A program made the translations under genes and the position numbers. The notes under the pieces were generated by a model. The model saw only the letters and a list, made by a program, of their open reading frames with translations. It was not told the origin of the DNA and ran no database searches. A DNA stretch of 64,000 nt from contig CAXKVR010000141.1 of assembly GCA_964058845.1 (NCBI GenBank), forward strand, positions 1 to 64,000, written 5' to 3'. Below, one piece after another: positions 33,571-43,912 of this stretch; the stretch's first letter is position 1; the number at the start of each line of letters is the position of its first letter. The DNA comes from Carex sylvatica. Its lineage: Eukaryota > Streptophyta > Magnoliopsida > Poales > Cyperaceae.

Positions 33571-35140
33571 TGATAAGCCAAATTTATATCTATTATTGGA
33601 TAGAGTTCTACTTCATAAATTGCACCAAATTCCTTGTTTTTAGCTTAATTATAGTACAAGTATACCCAAGAAATATGTTACTGCTTTCAAGTTGTTTTAA
33701 TTACAGAAAAACAAGCACAAAGAGCCCAAACAGAGGAAAATCACGGCCAAGCCCACGGCCAGCCAGGCCGTATTTCCAGCCGTGAAGAAAATAGCCCAAT
33801 CAGAGGAAAATCACGGCCAAGCCCACGGCCAGACAGGCCGTATCCCTGGCCGTGTAAAATGGGCTGGAAAGTTATTTTTGGAAGGTGTATAACTGGCAAG
33901 TTAGTGGACGCAAAAAATAGATCCCCTGAGTCACCAGGAGCGTAGGATAATCATGAAAAACACCTGGGGAGTTATAACTGATTGCCAAGTTAATGGATGC
34001 CAAATATAGACCCTATGTCTCATCTGATGCATATGGAGGTTATATAAAGACACCCAATCGATCTCATATCTCATATCTCATATATCATCTCTCTCCACAT
34101 ACACATCCAGATAGCAATCCATAAAAGGAGAAGAAGGGCTAAGCAACAAGAAGGCAGAAATTCTGAAGACTAGGGTTTACTCTTTTCTTTCATTTTTCTG
34201 AATCTGTTTACTTAGGTTTTATTTCAATCATGCTTGTTAACTCAGCCATGAGAGAGTAGATTCCTCTCTAGGGGCTGAGGTTGTACTTGAACTTAGTTTA
34301 ATGAAGTAGTTTATTTGGTTATTCCTCTTGATTATGATTGTTGTTGAGATTGTTTATTTCTGTTATTTTAATTAGTTCTAGTAATTGCATAATCTGTGTA
34401 TTTGATTGGAAACGTCCCTTTTAGGTCTTATGACTTAAATTTGCTAGGATCAAGAATTGAGAATACCTTACTATGTGCTAGAATTTAACTTAGGGTTTAG
34501 AATTGAACATACCATTCTCTTCTCAAATCTAGAACCACAGAAATAAAGGGTTAGGATAAGGTGATGTACTTAATTGAGAAACCCTAAAACCTAACTTGGG
34601 CACCTAAAGTAGATTAATTGCTGGTTAATTGAAAGGTTTTATGTATTTGTTAAATATCCCAATTAGGTTGTGACAGCCCTAAATTAGAGGAACGTTAGCT
34701 CATAGAACCAAAACAATTGTATCAACATCTAGTCAAAATAGGCTAACTTACATCGTAGGTCAGAAACCCAATCTATGCAACATGAATTCAGAAACAAAAT
34801 AACTACATAATTAACTAAGGAATAGTGAAACCAATAGCCCCTAGACTTCCCTAATATTGAATTACATCTGAATTTCACTTGCTTTTGTTACGAATCTTAG
34901 ATTTTCTTAAAAAACGAAATTACATCAAACCCCCCTTTTTTACTTTTATTGTTCAATGTTAAAAGTAGTTTACTTTAGTAAAAATTAGTATTTCCTACTT
35001 CCCTTTGGATCGATACCTAAATACTGCAAACGATAGGTTGTGCGCTTGCAACTGCCTATTGATTGTATATTGTGGTTTATAAATTTTAAAAGATAACGTG
35101 TATAAACTATAGAGACTATCTATACCAAATTACGCGAACA
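33571..35140 (+). mobile_element. Athila 3' LTR
   Basis: 1570 bp, three substitutions and no indels against the 5' LTR. It ends CGAACA and is followed by the ATGTT target duplication. Confidence 0.96.
34041..34049 (+). promoter_or_regulatory. TATA box of Athila 3' LTR
   Basis: TATATAAAG, identical to the site in the 5' LTR. Transcription from here would read into Tekay LTR sequence. Confidence 0.6.
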
Positions 35141-35145
35141 ATGTT

Positions 35146-35884
35146 CTTCAATAAATATTAAATTCGATAAATTAAAAGAAAACTTTCAGATTTTAATCAA
35201 AAGTCTAATCATTCCTGAATTCATAAAATAAATAGTAGAATCTATTCTTGCAAGATATCACAATTTAAAATATTCAAATCAATTATTTTATGCACGAATA
35301 AAAAAAAAGAATTCATACTTTTAGAGCAGAAGATTAACTCTAATTAAATATATCAAAATAACGTATTCAAATCAATAAATCCATGCATAAAATGATAAGT
35401 TGTTTTCTACCTTTAGTGCAGATATTTTCCAATCATACAAAGATAAGTGGCGGCAGTCTTTTGAGAGAGACAGATGAGTGGGGTTTAAAGCATATATATA
35501 TAGAGGAGCATAGGTAACTTACGGACCAGAGAAGCGGTTATTTGAAAAGTTATCAATCTGAATTTTTAATGTATCTTATAATTGCAACCTTTGGTAGAAT
35601 ACTTTCGGCTGATCAATTAATTGGGTTATTTTGGGCTTTCAAGGTTTTTATTTCAAGGTCGGCAGATAACCAAATGGATCATTCTATTGGGCTTTTCATG
35701 ACTTGGCGACGATATTTATATGGGTTATATATTTTCAGGGATCTATATCAGAGTTATTCGTTTCTTGTTACGGTAGTTCAATTTGGGTGATTCATGAAGT
35801 TGTTAAATTAACTAAATGAAAGAAAAATTTATACACTATTTAGGTCATACTTTATTTTACTATTTCAATTTACGTGGTGTTACA
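35146..35884 (-). mobile_element. Tekay left LTR, inner part
   Basis: Continues the LTR after the Athila insertion and ends GGTGTTACA at 35884, so on the minus strand the LTR starts TGTAACACC. Together with the outer part the uninterrupted LTR would be about 2356 bp, very long for this lineage. It holds the U3 promoter region. Confidence 0.88.
35491..35503 (-). promoter_or_regulatory. TATA box of Tekay LTR (left copy)
   Basis: CTATATATATATG on the minus strand, followed by a CT-rich stretch (CATCTGTCTCTCTC). The same site is kept in the right LTR at 43736-43748. Confidence 0.5.
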
Positions 35885-35900
35885 TCCTCCCCCCCTTAAG
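35885..35900 (-). other. Tekay polypurine tract
   Basis: Minus strand CTTAAGGGGGGGAGGA directly before the LTR start TGTAACACC. The pol stop codon TAA (35896-35898) lies inside it, so coding sequence runs right up to the priming site. Confidence 0.85.
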
Positions 35901-37119
35901 AGTCCTGTTCAGTCCTCTGAACAGAATTATTGGTTGGCGCTTCAAATATATTCAGATATTTCATGCGTATAGTGTCCTCTAGCTCCCATGTAGCTTCTCT
36001 GGTAGAGTGGCATCCCCATTGTACTAAGACTTGTCGAACAGTTTTGTTTCGAAGTCGGAATTCTTTCGTGTCTAGGATTTTCATGGGTAATTCTTCGTAC
36101 ACCAGTGTCTCATCTAGACCCAGGATGGAGTGATCAATAACGTGGGATGGGTCACGAATGTATCGTCGAAGTTGCGAAACATGGAACACAGGGTGTACTT
36201 TATCCAGGTTTGGGGGTAGTGCTAGTTCATATGCAAGTGGTCCAATGCGCCTCAAGATTTCAAAAGGTCCCACATATCGAGGGCTCAGTTTTTCCATAAC
36301 TCCGAATCGCCGTACTCCTTTTCGTGGAGAGACTTTTAACCACACGTGATCTCCTATCTCAAATTCTAGCGGTCGCCTCTGGATGTCAGCATACTTTTTA
36401 TGTCGATCATGAGCAGTATCTAGTTTGTTTAAAATAATTTGAGTCCTGTCAGCGCAATCCTTGATGAGTTCAGGCCCAGTTAGAATGTGGTCTCCACTTG
36501 ATCCCCACCATAACGGAGTTCTCCAACGGTGTCCACATAATACTTCTGCAGGAGTCATGCCAATGCTAGCGTGGTAGCTGTTATTATATGAGAACTCGAC
36601 TAACGCCAAATGATCTGCCCATGATCCTCCAAAACTCAATGCACATGCTCTGAGCATGTCCTCTAAGGTCTGTATGGTTTGTTCGGACTGACCGTCCGTT
36701 TGGGGGTGGTGCGCAGTGCTAAGGTTTAGTTTGGTCCCCATGGTTTCCTGAAAACTCTTCCAAAAATGGGACGTGAAACGTGAATCTCGGTCAGATATAA
36801 TAATTTTGGGGCAACCATGGTATTTGAAATGACAGTGTACAAAGAGTTCTGCTAGCTCTCGCCCGGACGTCTCGGTTGTTATGGGTATAAAATGAGCAAT
36901 CTTGGTTAGTGTATCGACTATAACCCAAATTGAGTCATATCTCCTGCGGGTACGAGGTAACCCGGTGATGAAATCCATAGTGATGATCTGAAACTTCTCC
37001 CGAGCTCTTGAATTTGGATATAACAGTCCTGGTGTCTTTTTTTGCTCAGCTTTCACTTGCTGACAGATTAGCACTTGGCTACATATTCGCTTACTTCTTT
37101 CTTCATATTTGGCCACCAA
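35896..37119 (-). pseudogene. Tekay integrase with chromodomain
   Basis: 407-codon frame. The core carries MDFITGLPRT, SDRDSRFTSHFWK and HHPQTDGQSEQTIQTLEDM, which supply D-D-E. GPFEILRRIGPLAYELALP and VHPVFHVSQLRRYI are the usual gypsy integrase C-terminal segments. The final 60 residues (LVYEELPMKILDTKEFRLR, then VLVQWGCHSTREATWE) form a group-II chromodomain as in Tekay, thought to steer integration toward chromatin marks. The frame is intact by itself, but its link to RNase H is broken: a lost T near 37075 shifts frame inside the zinc-binding KCLICQQV segment. It is therefore the C-terminal part of a disrupted polyprotein. Confidence 0.9.
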
Positions 37120-37757
37120 AACTGGGTACGTAAATCCTTATACATTTTCACTTTGCCATGATGGATTGAGTATCCCGACTTGTGTGCTTCCATTAAAATC
37201 TCTTGTTTCAGCTCGTGGCAGCCCGGCACACAAACACGATCATTGAAGTATAGCAGTCCTTCACTATCTTCCTTGAATCTCGACCCAGAAATGGTACGAC
37301 TCGACTCTCGATACTTTTGATGTAAAGTGTCTCCCTGACTAGCATCACGAATTCGGTTCTTCAAATCTGATTTTACAACAATGGCTGCCATGGTTAAGAC
37401 TTCATTTGGTTTATCTATGGACTCCAGTTTTTGCTTAAGTTCCAGTGATATGCATACCCCTAGGTTCATCTGTCTCATCTCCTTGATCAACTCTTTCTCA
37501 TGAATTATATCTTCGGCCAAATTTGCTACTCTCTTTCGGTTGAGAGCATCTGCAACTATATTTGCCTTTCCGGCTAAATATTGCACTTCAAGGTCGTAGT
37601 CTTTCATCAGTTCCAACCACCTTCTTTGTCTCAAGTTCAACTCTTTTTGGGAGAAAATATACTTTAAACTTTGGTGGTCAGTGAAAATTTGACACTTTGT
37701 CCCGTAGAGATAATGTCTCCATGCCTTAAGTGCAAAGATCACTGCTGCTAGTTCCAA
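37068..37757 (-). pseudogene. Tekay RNase H and integrase zinc-binding N-terminus
   Basis: Continues from RT after a stop. [19 protein letters not shown] and [20 protein letters not shown] are the gypsy RNase H core, then the connection [16 protein letters not shown], then the integrase HHCC domain ([37 protein letters not shown]). It ends at a premature stop because of the one-base loss near 37075. In the same frame as the RT segment upstream, separated only by TAA at 37779-37781. Confidence 0.88.
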
Positions 37758-37778
37758 ATCATGAGTGGGGTAGTTTTC

Positions 37779-39182
37779 TTAGTGTTTCTTCAACTGTCGG
37801 GACCCATATGCTATTACTTGGTCATTCTGCATAAGTACACATCCCAACCCCCTCCATGAAGCATCGGTATACACCGTATAATCCTGATCTGGTAGGGGTA
37901 ATGTCAGTATTGGAGCGCTAGTCAAATGTTGCTTGAGTGATTGAAAACTCTCTTCTTGACTTCTAGTCCACTTAAAAGGTATCCCTTTGTGGAGAAGTTG
38001 GGTCATTGGTCGTGCTGTCTTGGAATAGCCTGGAACGAATCGTCGGTAATAACCTGCCAACCCCAGGAACCTCTGAATGTCAGTCACATTCTTTGGTTGT
38101 TCCCATTCTACTATAGCCTTGACCTTATCCGGGTCGACTTGTATACCTTCACCTGACACCACATGTCCTAGGAACTTCACTTGTTTCATCCAGAATTCAC
38201 ACTTAGAGAACTTGGCATATAGTTGATGTTCCCTCAACCGATGTAGGACCGCTCGTAAATGGTTAACGTGTTCTTCTTCACTCTTCGAGTATATAAGGAT
38301 ATCATCGATGAACATAGTTACACATGAATCAAGTAAGTCCCTAAACACCCTGTTCATTAGGTCCATGAAAGCTGCTGGGGCGTTAGTTAACCCGAAGGGC
38401 ATCACTGTGAATTCGTAATATCCATATCGGGTGCGAAAAGCTGATTTCTCCACGTCTTCTGCTTGAATTCTCAATTGATGGTACCCTGATCTTAAATCTA
38501 TCTTGGAGAATACCACCGCACCTTGTAGTTGATCAAATAAATCATCAATGCGAGGAAGGGGGTATTTATTCTTGATTGTCACCTTATTCAATTCTCTATA
38601 GTCTACACATAACCTCATACTTCCATCATTTTTCTTCACGAACAACACTGGTGCTCCCCAAGGTGAGGTGCTAGGTCTTATGAATCCTAACCCCAATAAT
38701 TCTTCGAGTTGTGACTTTAATTCCTTGAGTTCCGCTGGTGCCATACGATAAGGAGCTTTTGAAATAGGGCGTGTTCCTGGTTGAAGATCGATGTGAAACT
38801 CAATCTCTCGATCAGGGGGTATCCCTGGTAACTCTTCAGAAAAAATGTCAATGTATTCGGAGACTACTGACACCATGGTAATCTCTACTGTGTCGGTGTG
38901 GTGTTGCATTATTGTTATTAAGTATGCAGGACATCCCGTCTCTATCAGCTTTCTTGCTCTCATAGCTGATATTGTAGGACATCGGTCTCCCTGCCTTCGA
39001 AGTTGAACTACACAATCTGGGAGTTCGAACCTCTTGATTACCATCTGTCTCTTGGGACAATTAATATTGGCGTTATGTTTTGTCAACCATTCCAACCCCA
39101 ACATGAGATCGTAAGGACCTGTCTCCAAGACAATTGGATTTAGGGAGAATTCTCTCCCTGTGATTTTTAGGTTTAGTCCCAC
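37779..39182 (-). pseudogene. Tekay protease C-terminus and reverse transcriptase
   Basis: About 467 codons. The start is the end of the retropepsin fold ([20 protein letters not shown]). RT follows with [93 protein letters not shown] and the catalytic FIDDILIYS, then [15 protein letters not shown] and the start of RNase H ([15 protein letters not shown]). RT motifs are intact and typical of chromoviruses. The frame is preceded by a stop near 39228 and ends in TAA at 37779, probably a mutated Glu or Gln codon, since the next residues continue the family sequence. Confidence 0.92.
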
Positions 39183-39227
39183 ACAGCGTAGTTCTGGGGT
39201 TATGTATTGTACTGCTGGTGTTTGAAT

Positions 39228-40507
39228 TTATAATATTTTACCGGTAGTTTGGGTGGATATGTTATATTTGTGTATCCATTCCTTAGACAGTACAGAATGA
39301 CTGCACCCGGTGTCTATGAGTACGTAAGTAGGATACCCAGATAATTCGAACATACCTGCCATGAGATCCGTTGCCACCCCTTCCTCTCCTGTTGCTTCCT
39401 CTTCTGGTTCAGCTTGGTTCACACAATCACAACTGCATTCATGTGCATGCACTCCTACTCGACCATTGCCCTGGTTTCCATTCCTGTTGTAGCCAGCAGT
39501 TCCTCCGGTGAAGGGCGCTCGGTTGGTAACATTACCAATCGGTGGTCTAGCATAGTCTCGGTTAGAACCTCCATTCTAGACTGGATTGTTTTGTACAATC
39601 GGTTCTGGACACTCCCTAGCAATATGTCCCGGTTTGCGGCATCAATGGCATAGACCATGGAGTACGTTACACAGAGAAATTGTATGGTTCCGGCCGCAGT
39701 GGTCATATTTTGCTTCATGGTTAGGCTGGTAGTTGTTTCTAGGTTGGGAGAATTTAGAGTGCTCCTCAATGCTTGGTCGGACATTCCTAGGGGCATGGCT
39801 CTGGTGGATACGGGCTTCATAGGACTCTGCGGTGGATGCCCTAGACATCAGGTCAGCTAGTCTCTATATCCCTGGTAGATCAATGAGTTGGGCAAGGCGA
39901 GGGTTCAGGGCACCTGGGTACTGTTGCTTCAAGCAAAATTCATCCCGGACTATGTCTGGTGCGTACCTCATAAGATTTTCGAATTTGGAGTTGTACTCTG
40001 TTACCATACTCCCTCCTTGTTTCAGGATTGTAAACTTTTGACGGAGCAGTTCACGAGATCTGATATCCATGTACCTTCCTTCAAATACTCTCTCAAATTC
40101 TGTCCAATTCACAAGGCCCGCGTTCTGGCGCTTTATTTCCTGCCACCAGAATCGTGCGTGACCCTCAAATAGCTGTGTAGCTAACTCTACCTTGTCCGCT
40201 TTCGGAGCCCGAAGGATTTGAAACTTGTCTTTGATGTTCACGATCCAGTTTTTGGCTGTAGAGAAATCACCAGTTCCATCGAATGTTGGAGGCCGCAGGG
40301 AGTTAAATGAGCGATAAAGCTCAAAGAAAGGGTCTACTTCGCGTGGCCTTCTCTGTTCCGCCTCCATTGTCACACGAGCTACTCTCTCTCGAGACCCTGT
40401 AAGAGGGTATGAAATTGGTTGACAGTCTCTTGGGCATTGAGCAAAGGTGGGTCAGTTTCTTCGGTGCTACGAGCATTCGTTCCTCCTTGGGAGCGTCCTT
40501 TCACCAT
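39228..40507 (-). pseudogene. Tekay gag and protease N-terminus
   Basis: gag probably starts at 40507 (MVKGRSQGGTNARST). An AG duplication near 40385 shifts the frame, after which the capsid-like part runs to 39864 (PPTFDGTGDF, WIVNIKDKFQIL, FEGHARFWWQEIKRQ, ILKQGGSMVTEYNSKFENLM). TAG near 39864 and TGA near 39642 interrupt the zinc-knuckle region, where one knuckle ends KPGHIAREC and another is degenerate (DHCGRNHTISLC). A further TAG lies near 39580. The protease active site VLIDTGCSHSVLS is intact at about 39300-39340, before a TAA at 39228. Gag would form the particle and bind RNA; several independent lesions show it is dead. Confidence 0.85.
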
Positions 40508-41018
40508 TTCTATAGATTGACAAGATAGACTACTTATTATTGTGTGAATGGATTTTGTTATTCACTCTTGCTTGCAAATATATTTACCCATTTATAGATA
40601 ACAAAAGAATGAAATAGTTTTCGTCAATTGTAACACAATGGCATTCCTTAACTTAATCGGAGATCCTTTAAGTATGTAATATAACGAAACTGAATATGTT
40701 ATTAATTACTAACTGATCGATTGTAATTAACGTATTCAATATTACGGTCTTACTTGCCCTAGTTTATTTATTTACTTATAAATATATATCTATATATATA
40801 TAATTTATTATTCTTATTATTATTAATATGTATATATATATTCGAAGAGACATTGTTAAAATACGTTATGATGACGTGATTAAAAATAAAATAATTGGAT
40901 TTCTTTAACTAAGATACATTGTCACCAGTAAATTCTAGTCTTTTCTCTTACTTCTCTAACTACTCAACTTAAATAAACTTAAATAAGATACAACAACTAG
41001 ACTTTTCCATGTTACGAC
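40508..41018 (-). other. Tekay leader between the extra ORF and gag
   Basis: AT-rich stretch with a TA-rich run near 40780-40845 and no supported gene. It separates the upstream ORF from gag by about 510 bp. Confidence 0.6.
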
Positions 41019-41681
41019 TTAATTCCCATACAACCTATCTAGCCTTGACAATTCCTTTGCTCTCTCGGCCTCGCTCGTAGTTATCGGACCGGTTATTTCT
41101 ATTGGCTCCACTTCTAGTGCCAATCCTATTTCTCTTGACACTTCTAATTCAGTACTTGTGTCGGAATCTTCTTCATCCAGTAATTCCTTAGGGTTGACAT
41201 CAAGTAAGGTGTCGATGGACCGGAGTACCATCATGCCGTTAGCTTCCTTTTTAAATGCTGCTTCTCGAAATTCTCGCCCCCGTATTTTAAACGCGAGTCG
41301 ATGGTGCAGGACGTCGATAATAACATTATTATCCTTCAGCCAATCCAATCCTAAGATTAACTCATAGTTTCCGGCATAACCCACGATTGGGTCTACTGAC
41401 CATAACCTGTTATGTGTGTTAATGTGGAGATTAGGGCAGTAGAGTTCCTCTTCTCTAATTACTTGGGTTTTAGTTCGGAATGTGTGAACCTTTCCTGTTT
41501 TGAAGATCTTGAATCCAGCTCCTGTTGCAACATCAGGTTTTAGGTATGAGCATAAATTACTTGTCGAGATGTGTGTATGAACTGATATTCCTAGATCACA
41601 CATTCCATCTAGTCTCTTTGGTACTTTCGAGTAGTAACCCGGATGCAACTTCTGTTTGCCTGCCTGTGAATTTGGAAGCAT
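41019..41681 (-). CDS. Extra ORF in the Tekay leader, retropepsin-like
   Basis: 220-codon uninterrupted frame between the primer site and gag, in the element's own orientation. Residues about 30-50 read MCDLGISVHTHISTSNL, like the beginning of a retropepsin with Asp-Leu-Gly in place of Asp-Thr/Ser-Gly. Residues about 105-135 read YAGNYELILGLDWLKDNN followed by VIIDVLHHRLAFKIRGRE, close in pattern to the end of the element's own protease ([15 protein letters not shown]). The last 80 residues are acidic. The element also encodes a normal DTG protease further on, so this would be a second, probably altered, protease-fold domain. It is the longest lesion-free frame before the integrase, although gag and pol are broken. 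It could be a diverged, captured or duplicated protease, or the remnant of an older element. Function unknown. Confidence 0.6.
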   Translation of the reverse strand: MLPNSQAGKQKLHPGYYSKVPKRLDGMCDLGISVHTHISTSNLCSYLKPDVATGAGFKIFKTGKVHTFRTKTQVIREEELYCPNLHINTHNRLWSVDPIVGYAGNYELILGLDWLKDNNVIIDVLHHRLAFKIRGREFREAAFKKEANGMMVLRSIDTLLDVNPKELLDEEDSDTSTELEVSREIGLALEVEPIEITGPITTSEAERAKELSRLDRLYGN

Positions 41682-41831
41682 GTCCTACAAAATTCAGCGT
41701 ATTACTAATGGTTAGTTTATTATTATTATTATTATTATTACATATATATAAGTATATATATATATCTCTCTAAAGACCAGACCTTAGTATATTCTCTCTT
41801 ATAGTGGTTAGTTTATTGATATTGTATGTGC

Positions 41832-41849
41832 TGGCTCTGATACCAACTT
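41832..41849 (-). other. Tekay primer-binding site
   Basis: Minus strand reads TTGGTATCAGAGCCAGCA close to the LTR end. TGGTATCAGAGC is the classic plant site complementary to the 3' end of initiator methionine tRNA. This fixes the 5' end of the element at the right-hand LTR. Confidence 0.92.
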
Positions 41850-41852
41850 AGT

Positions 41853-43843
41853 TGTCACACCCCGAGACAACCCGCCACGTATTTATACGTAAGGCGTGTA
41901 TACATCACATACATTATCAATAATAATTACTCATGCAATATCTTAAAATCTAACAAAGTCTTCTAATACCACAAATAGTTCAAGTACATTACATACATTC
42001 AACATGAGATCAAGACAAACAAGGCTAGCAACCGATAGTTGCCATGTTAGTCAATGTATCCACTTCTAAAGAGAGAATTAAAGTTTAACTAAAAAGATTA
42101 ACAATATACTTGAGCTGTCTGCTCGTTGACTTCCTGATCCGCATCCTTCCTATTCGTGCTCCTCATCGGCTTCATCATATCCTGGAACCCACATAAAAGT
42201 GGAATGGGTGAGAGATTGAACAGTCTCTCAGTACGGGATTTAGTTCCAGTCCCGGAGTTTATCAAATTTACTTATTAATATAAATAGAATATCAATGTTA
42301 TATTCTCACATGATATGCAACATTTAAAACACACACACACACACACACTTCATTGATTATCTTTTCAGTTTTCTATTAATCCATTCATTTGCCAATCCAG
42401 TGGGAAATCCATCCAACACTGGAAGACCGCCAATCCGTTGAGAAATCCATCCAACAACAGAAGACTTCTCACTAGACGGGGAATCCACCCTACGCTAGAT
42501 CTTGACCCGTGATGGGAAATCCAACCAACGCCACGTTGACGAGGGGTATAGTCGAACCCAGACCCAATGTATACATCCCAACATGCATTCAACGCATGTT
42601 GGCCCCTTTCCTTTAACATATCTGTTACCGTTTTCATTTGTCCATTTAACACTACATGATGTCATGCTCAACACATCCTACTTACAAGTCTCATGATCAA
42701 TATGAAATAATCCTATTGTATTTCTAAATAAGCCAAATGGATTGTTCGATTCAACATGCACAATTCCGAACCAATAAATAAAATGCACACAAAATGGCAA
42801 GTAATAATTTGACAATGTCCAGAAAATCCGTACCTGATGTCGAAGTGAATTCTTGATTGTCTCTTACGTTGTTTAAATCTTTAAACTTCAAATCTAAAAC
42901 ATTAACATACCTTTAGTTAATAATATTTGACTTCACTGATTCTCGTTTCTAAGACCCTTATCATTAATCAAAATATAGTAATTTATTTAACTAATTTACT
43001 TTTAATACCCTTTTTTATATATATATGTATATATCCTTTCTGTTTGGTATTCCAAGAAAGAAATATAATAATAAAAAGAATACATTGCCTATGTTATTTG
43101 ATTCTTATCATTACCGAAATTTAATCAGATGTACAAGATTATATATTCAATTATATGATTACCATTGACTATCTGGTGATATAGAGAATAATTTCGGTTT
43201 TAAAATAAACCTAAAAATTCAGATTATATATATAATTAAGAAAAATATATACTAATTAAAGCAAATATCCTGACTTTATAAACTTAAATAAAATCCACAT
43301 TTCTAATATTAAATTTCTAGACATTACTAAAATAAATCCTAGTAATCACATGGTATTCTAAAATTCCAAAATTAATCTTCTTGTTTATAATTAATATTTA
43401 CTAACTTTATGTTCTTCAATAAATATTAAACTCGATAAGTTAAAAGAAAACTTTCAGATTTTAATCAAAAGTCTAATCATTCCTGAATTCATAAAATAAA
43501 TAGTAGAATCTATTCTTGCAAAATATCACAATTTAAAATATTCAAATCAATTATTTTATGCACGAATGAAAAAAAAGAATTCATACTTTTAGATATATCA
43601 AAATAACGTATTCAAATCAATAAATCCATGCATAAAATGATAAGTTGTTTTCTACCTTTAGTGCAGATATTTTCCAATCAAACAAAGATAAGTGGTGGCA
43701 GTCTTTTGAGAGAGACAGATGAGTGGGGTTTAAAGCATATATATATAGAGGAACATAGGTAACTTACGGACCAGAGAAGCGGTTATTTGAAAAGTTATCA
43801 ATCTGAATTTTTAAATGTATCTTATAATTGCAACCTTTGGTAG
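41853..43843 (-). mobile_element. Tekay right LTR (5' LTR of the element), truncated
   Basis: Plus strand starts TGTCACACCCCGAGACAACC. It follows the left LTR until CAACCTTTGGTAGA near 43843, then breaks off, missing about 290 bp present in the left LTR (35598-35884). It contains the empty Athila target site (ATGTTCTTCAATAAATATT, 43409 onward). Compared with the left LTR it lacks one 42-bp tandem unit near 42500. Confidence 0.9.
43736..43748 (-). promoter_or_regulatory. TATA box of Tekay LTR (right, 5' copy)
   Basis: CTATATATATATG on the minus strand in the LTR that would drive the element. The upstream U3 is lost at the 43843 break, so the promoter is probably crippled. Confidence 0.5.
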
Positions 43844-43912
43844 AGCTCTCACTAGTAGTGTCTCCATATGGCGCGGACTTTATGCCACTTGGCATAGAGC
43901 TCTCACTGGATC
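43844..43912 (-). repeat. Patchwork junction with a satellite scrap
   Basis: After the Tekay LTR breaks off, about 26 bp (CTCACTAGTAGTGTCTCC then ATATGGC) match the minus-oriented 81-bp satellite. The sequence then passes to the Tat fragment. The 12-mer AGAGCTCTCACT occurs at both ends of this junction (about 43842 and 43904), as in end-joining with templated filler. Confidence 0.6.

Larger units (their letters stand above)
26565..35140 (+). mobile_element. Athila-type Ty3/gypsy element, young, integrase-less
   Basis: 8576 bp flanked by the 5-bp duplication ATGTT (26560-26564 and 35141-35145). The Tekay right LTR shows the empty site. LTRs of 1570 bp each are identical in length and differ at only three sites I could find (27421/34427, 27534/34540, 27761/34767). 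Order: LTR, tRNA-Asp-type primer site, gag, protease-RT-RNase H, non-coding 3' part, purine tract, LTR. The pol frame stops straight after RNase H, with no integrase and no ORF3, so the copy cannot be autonomous. The RT sequence and primer site are those of the Athila lineage. Confidence 0.95.
24948..43843 (-). mobile_element. Ty3/gypsy Tekay-type element, minus strand, nested and decayed
   Basis: On the minus strand: LTR, initiator-Met primer site, an extra ORF, gag, protease, RT, RNase H, integrase with a chromodomain-like end, purine tract, LTR. This order and the chromodomain place it in the Tekay (Del) chromoviruses. The left LTR (24948-35884) is split by the Athila insertion. The right LTR (41853-43843) lacks its last 290 bp or so. 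The LTRs differ by many substitutions and indels, including a 42-bp repeat-mediated loss in the right LTR near 42500 and a 25-bp loss near 43590, so the insertion is old. Left flank is satellite; the right flank was destroyed, so no target duplication can be checked. Confidence 0.9.

Noticed and set aside
39455..39820. 121-codon minus-strand frame in the Tekay gag region
   Set aside because: It is a shadow of the real gag/zinc-knuckle frame, which carries KPGHIAREC in another phase.
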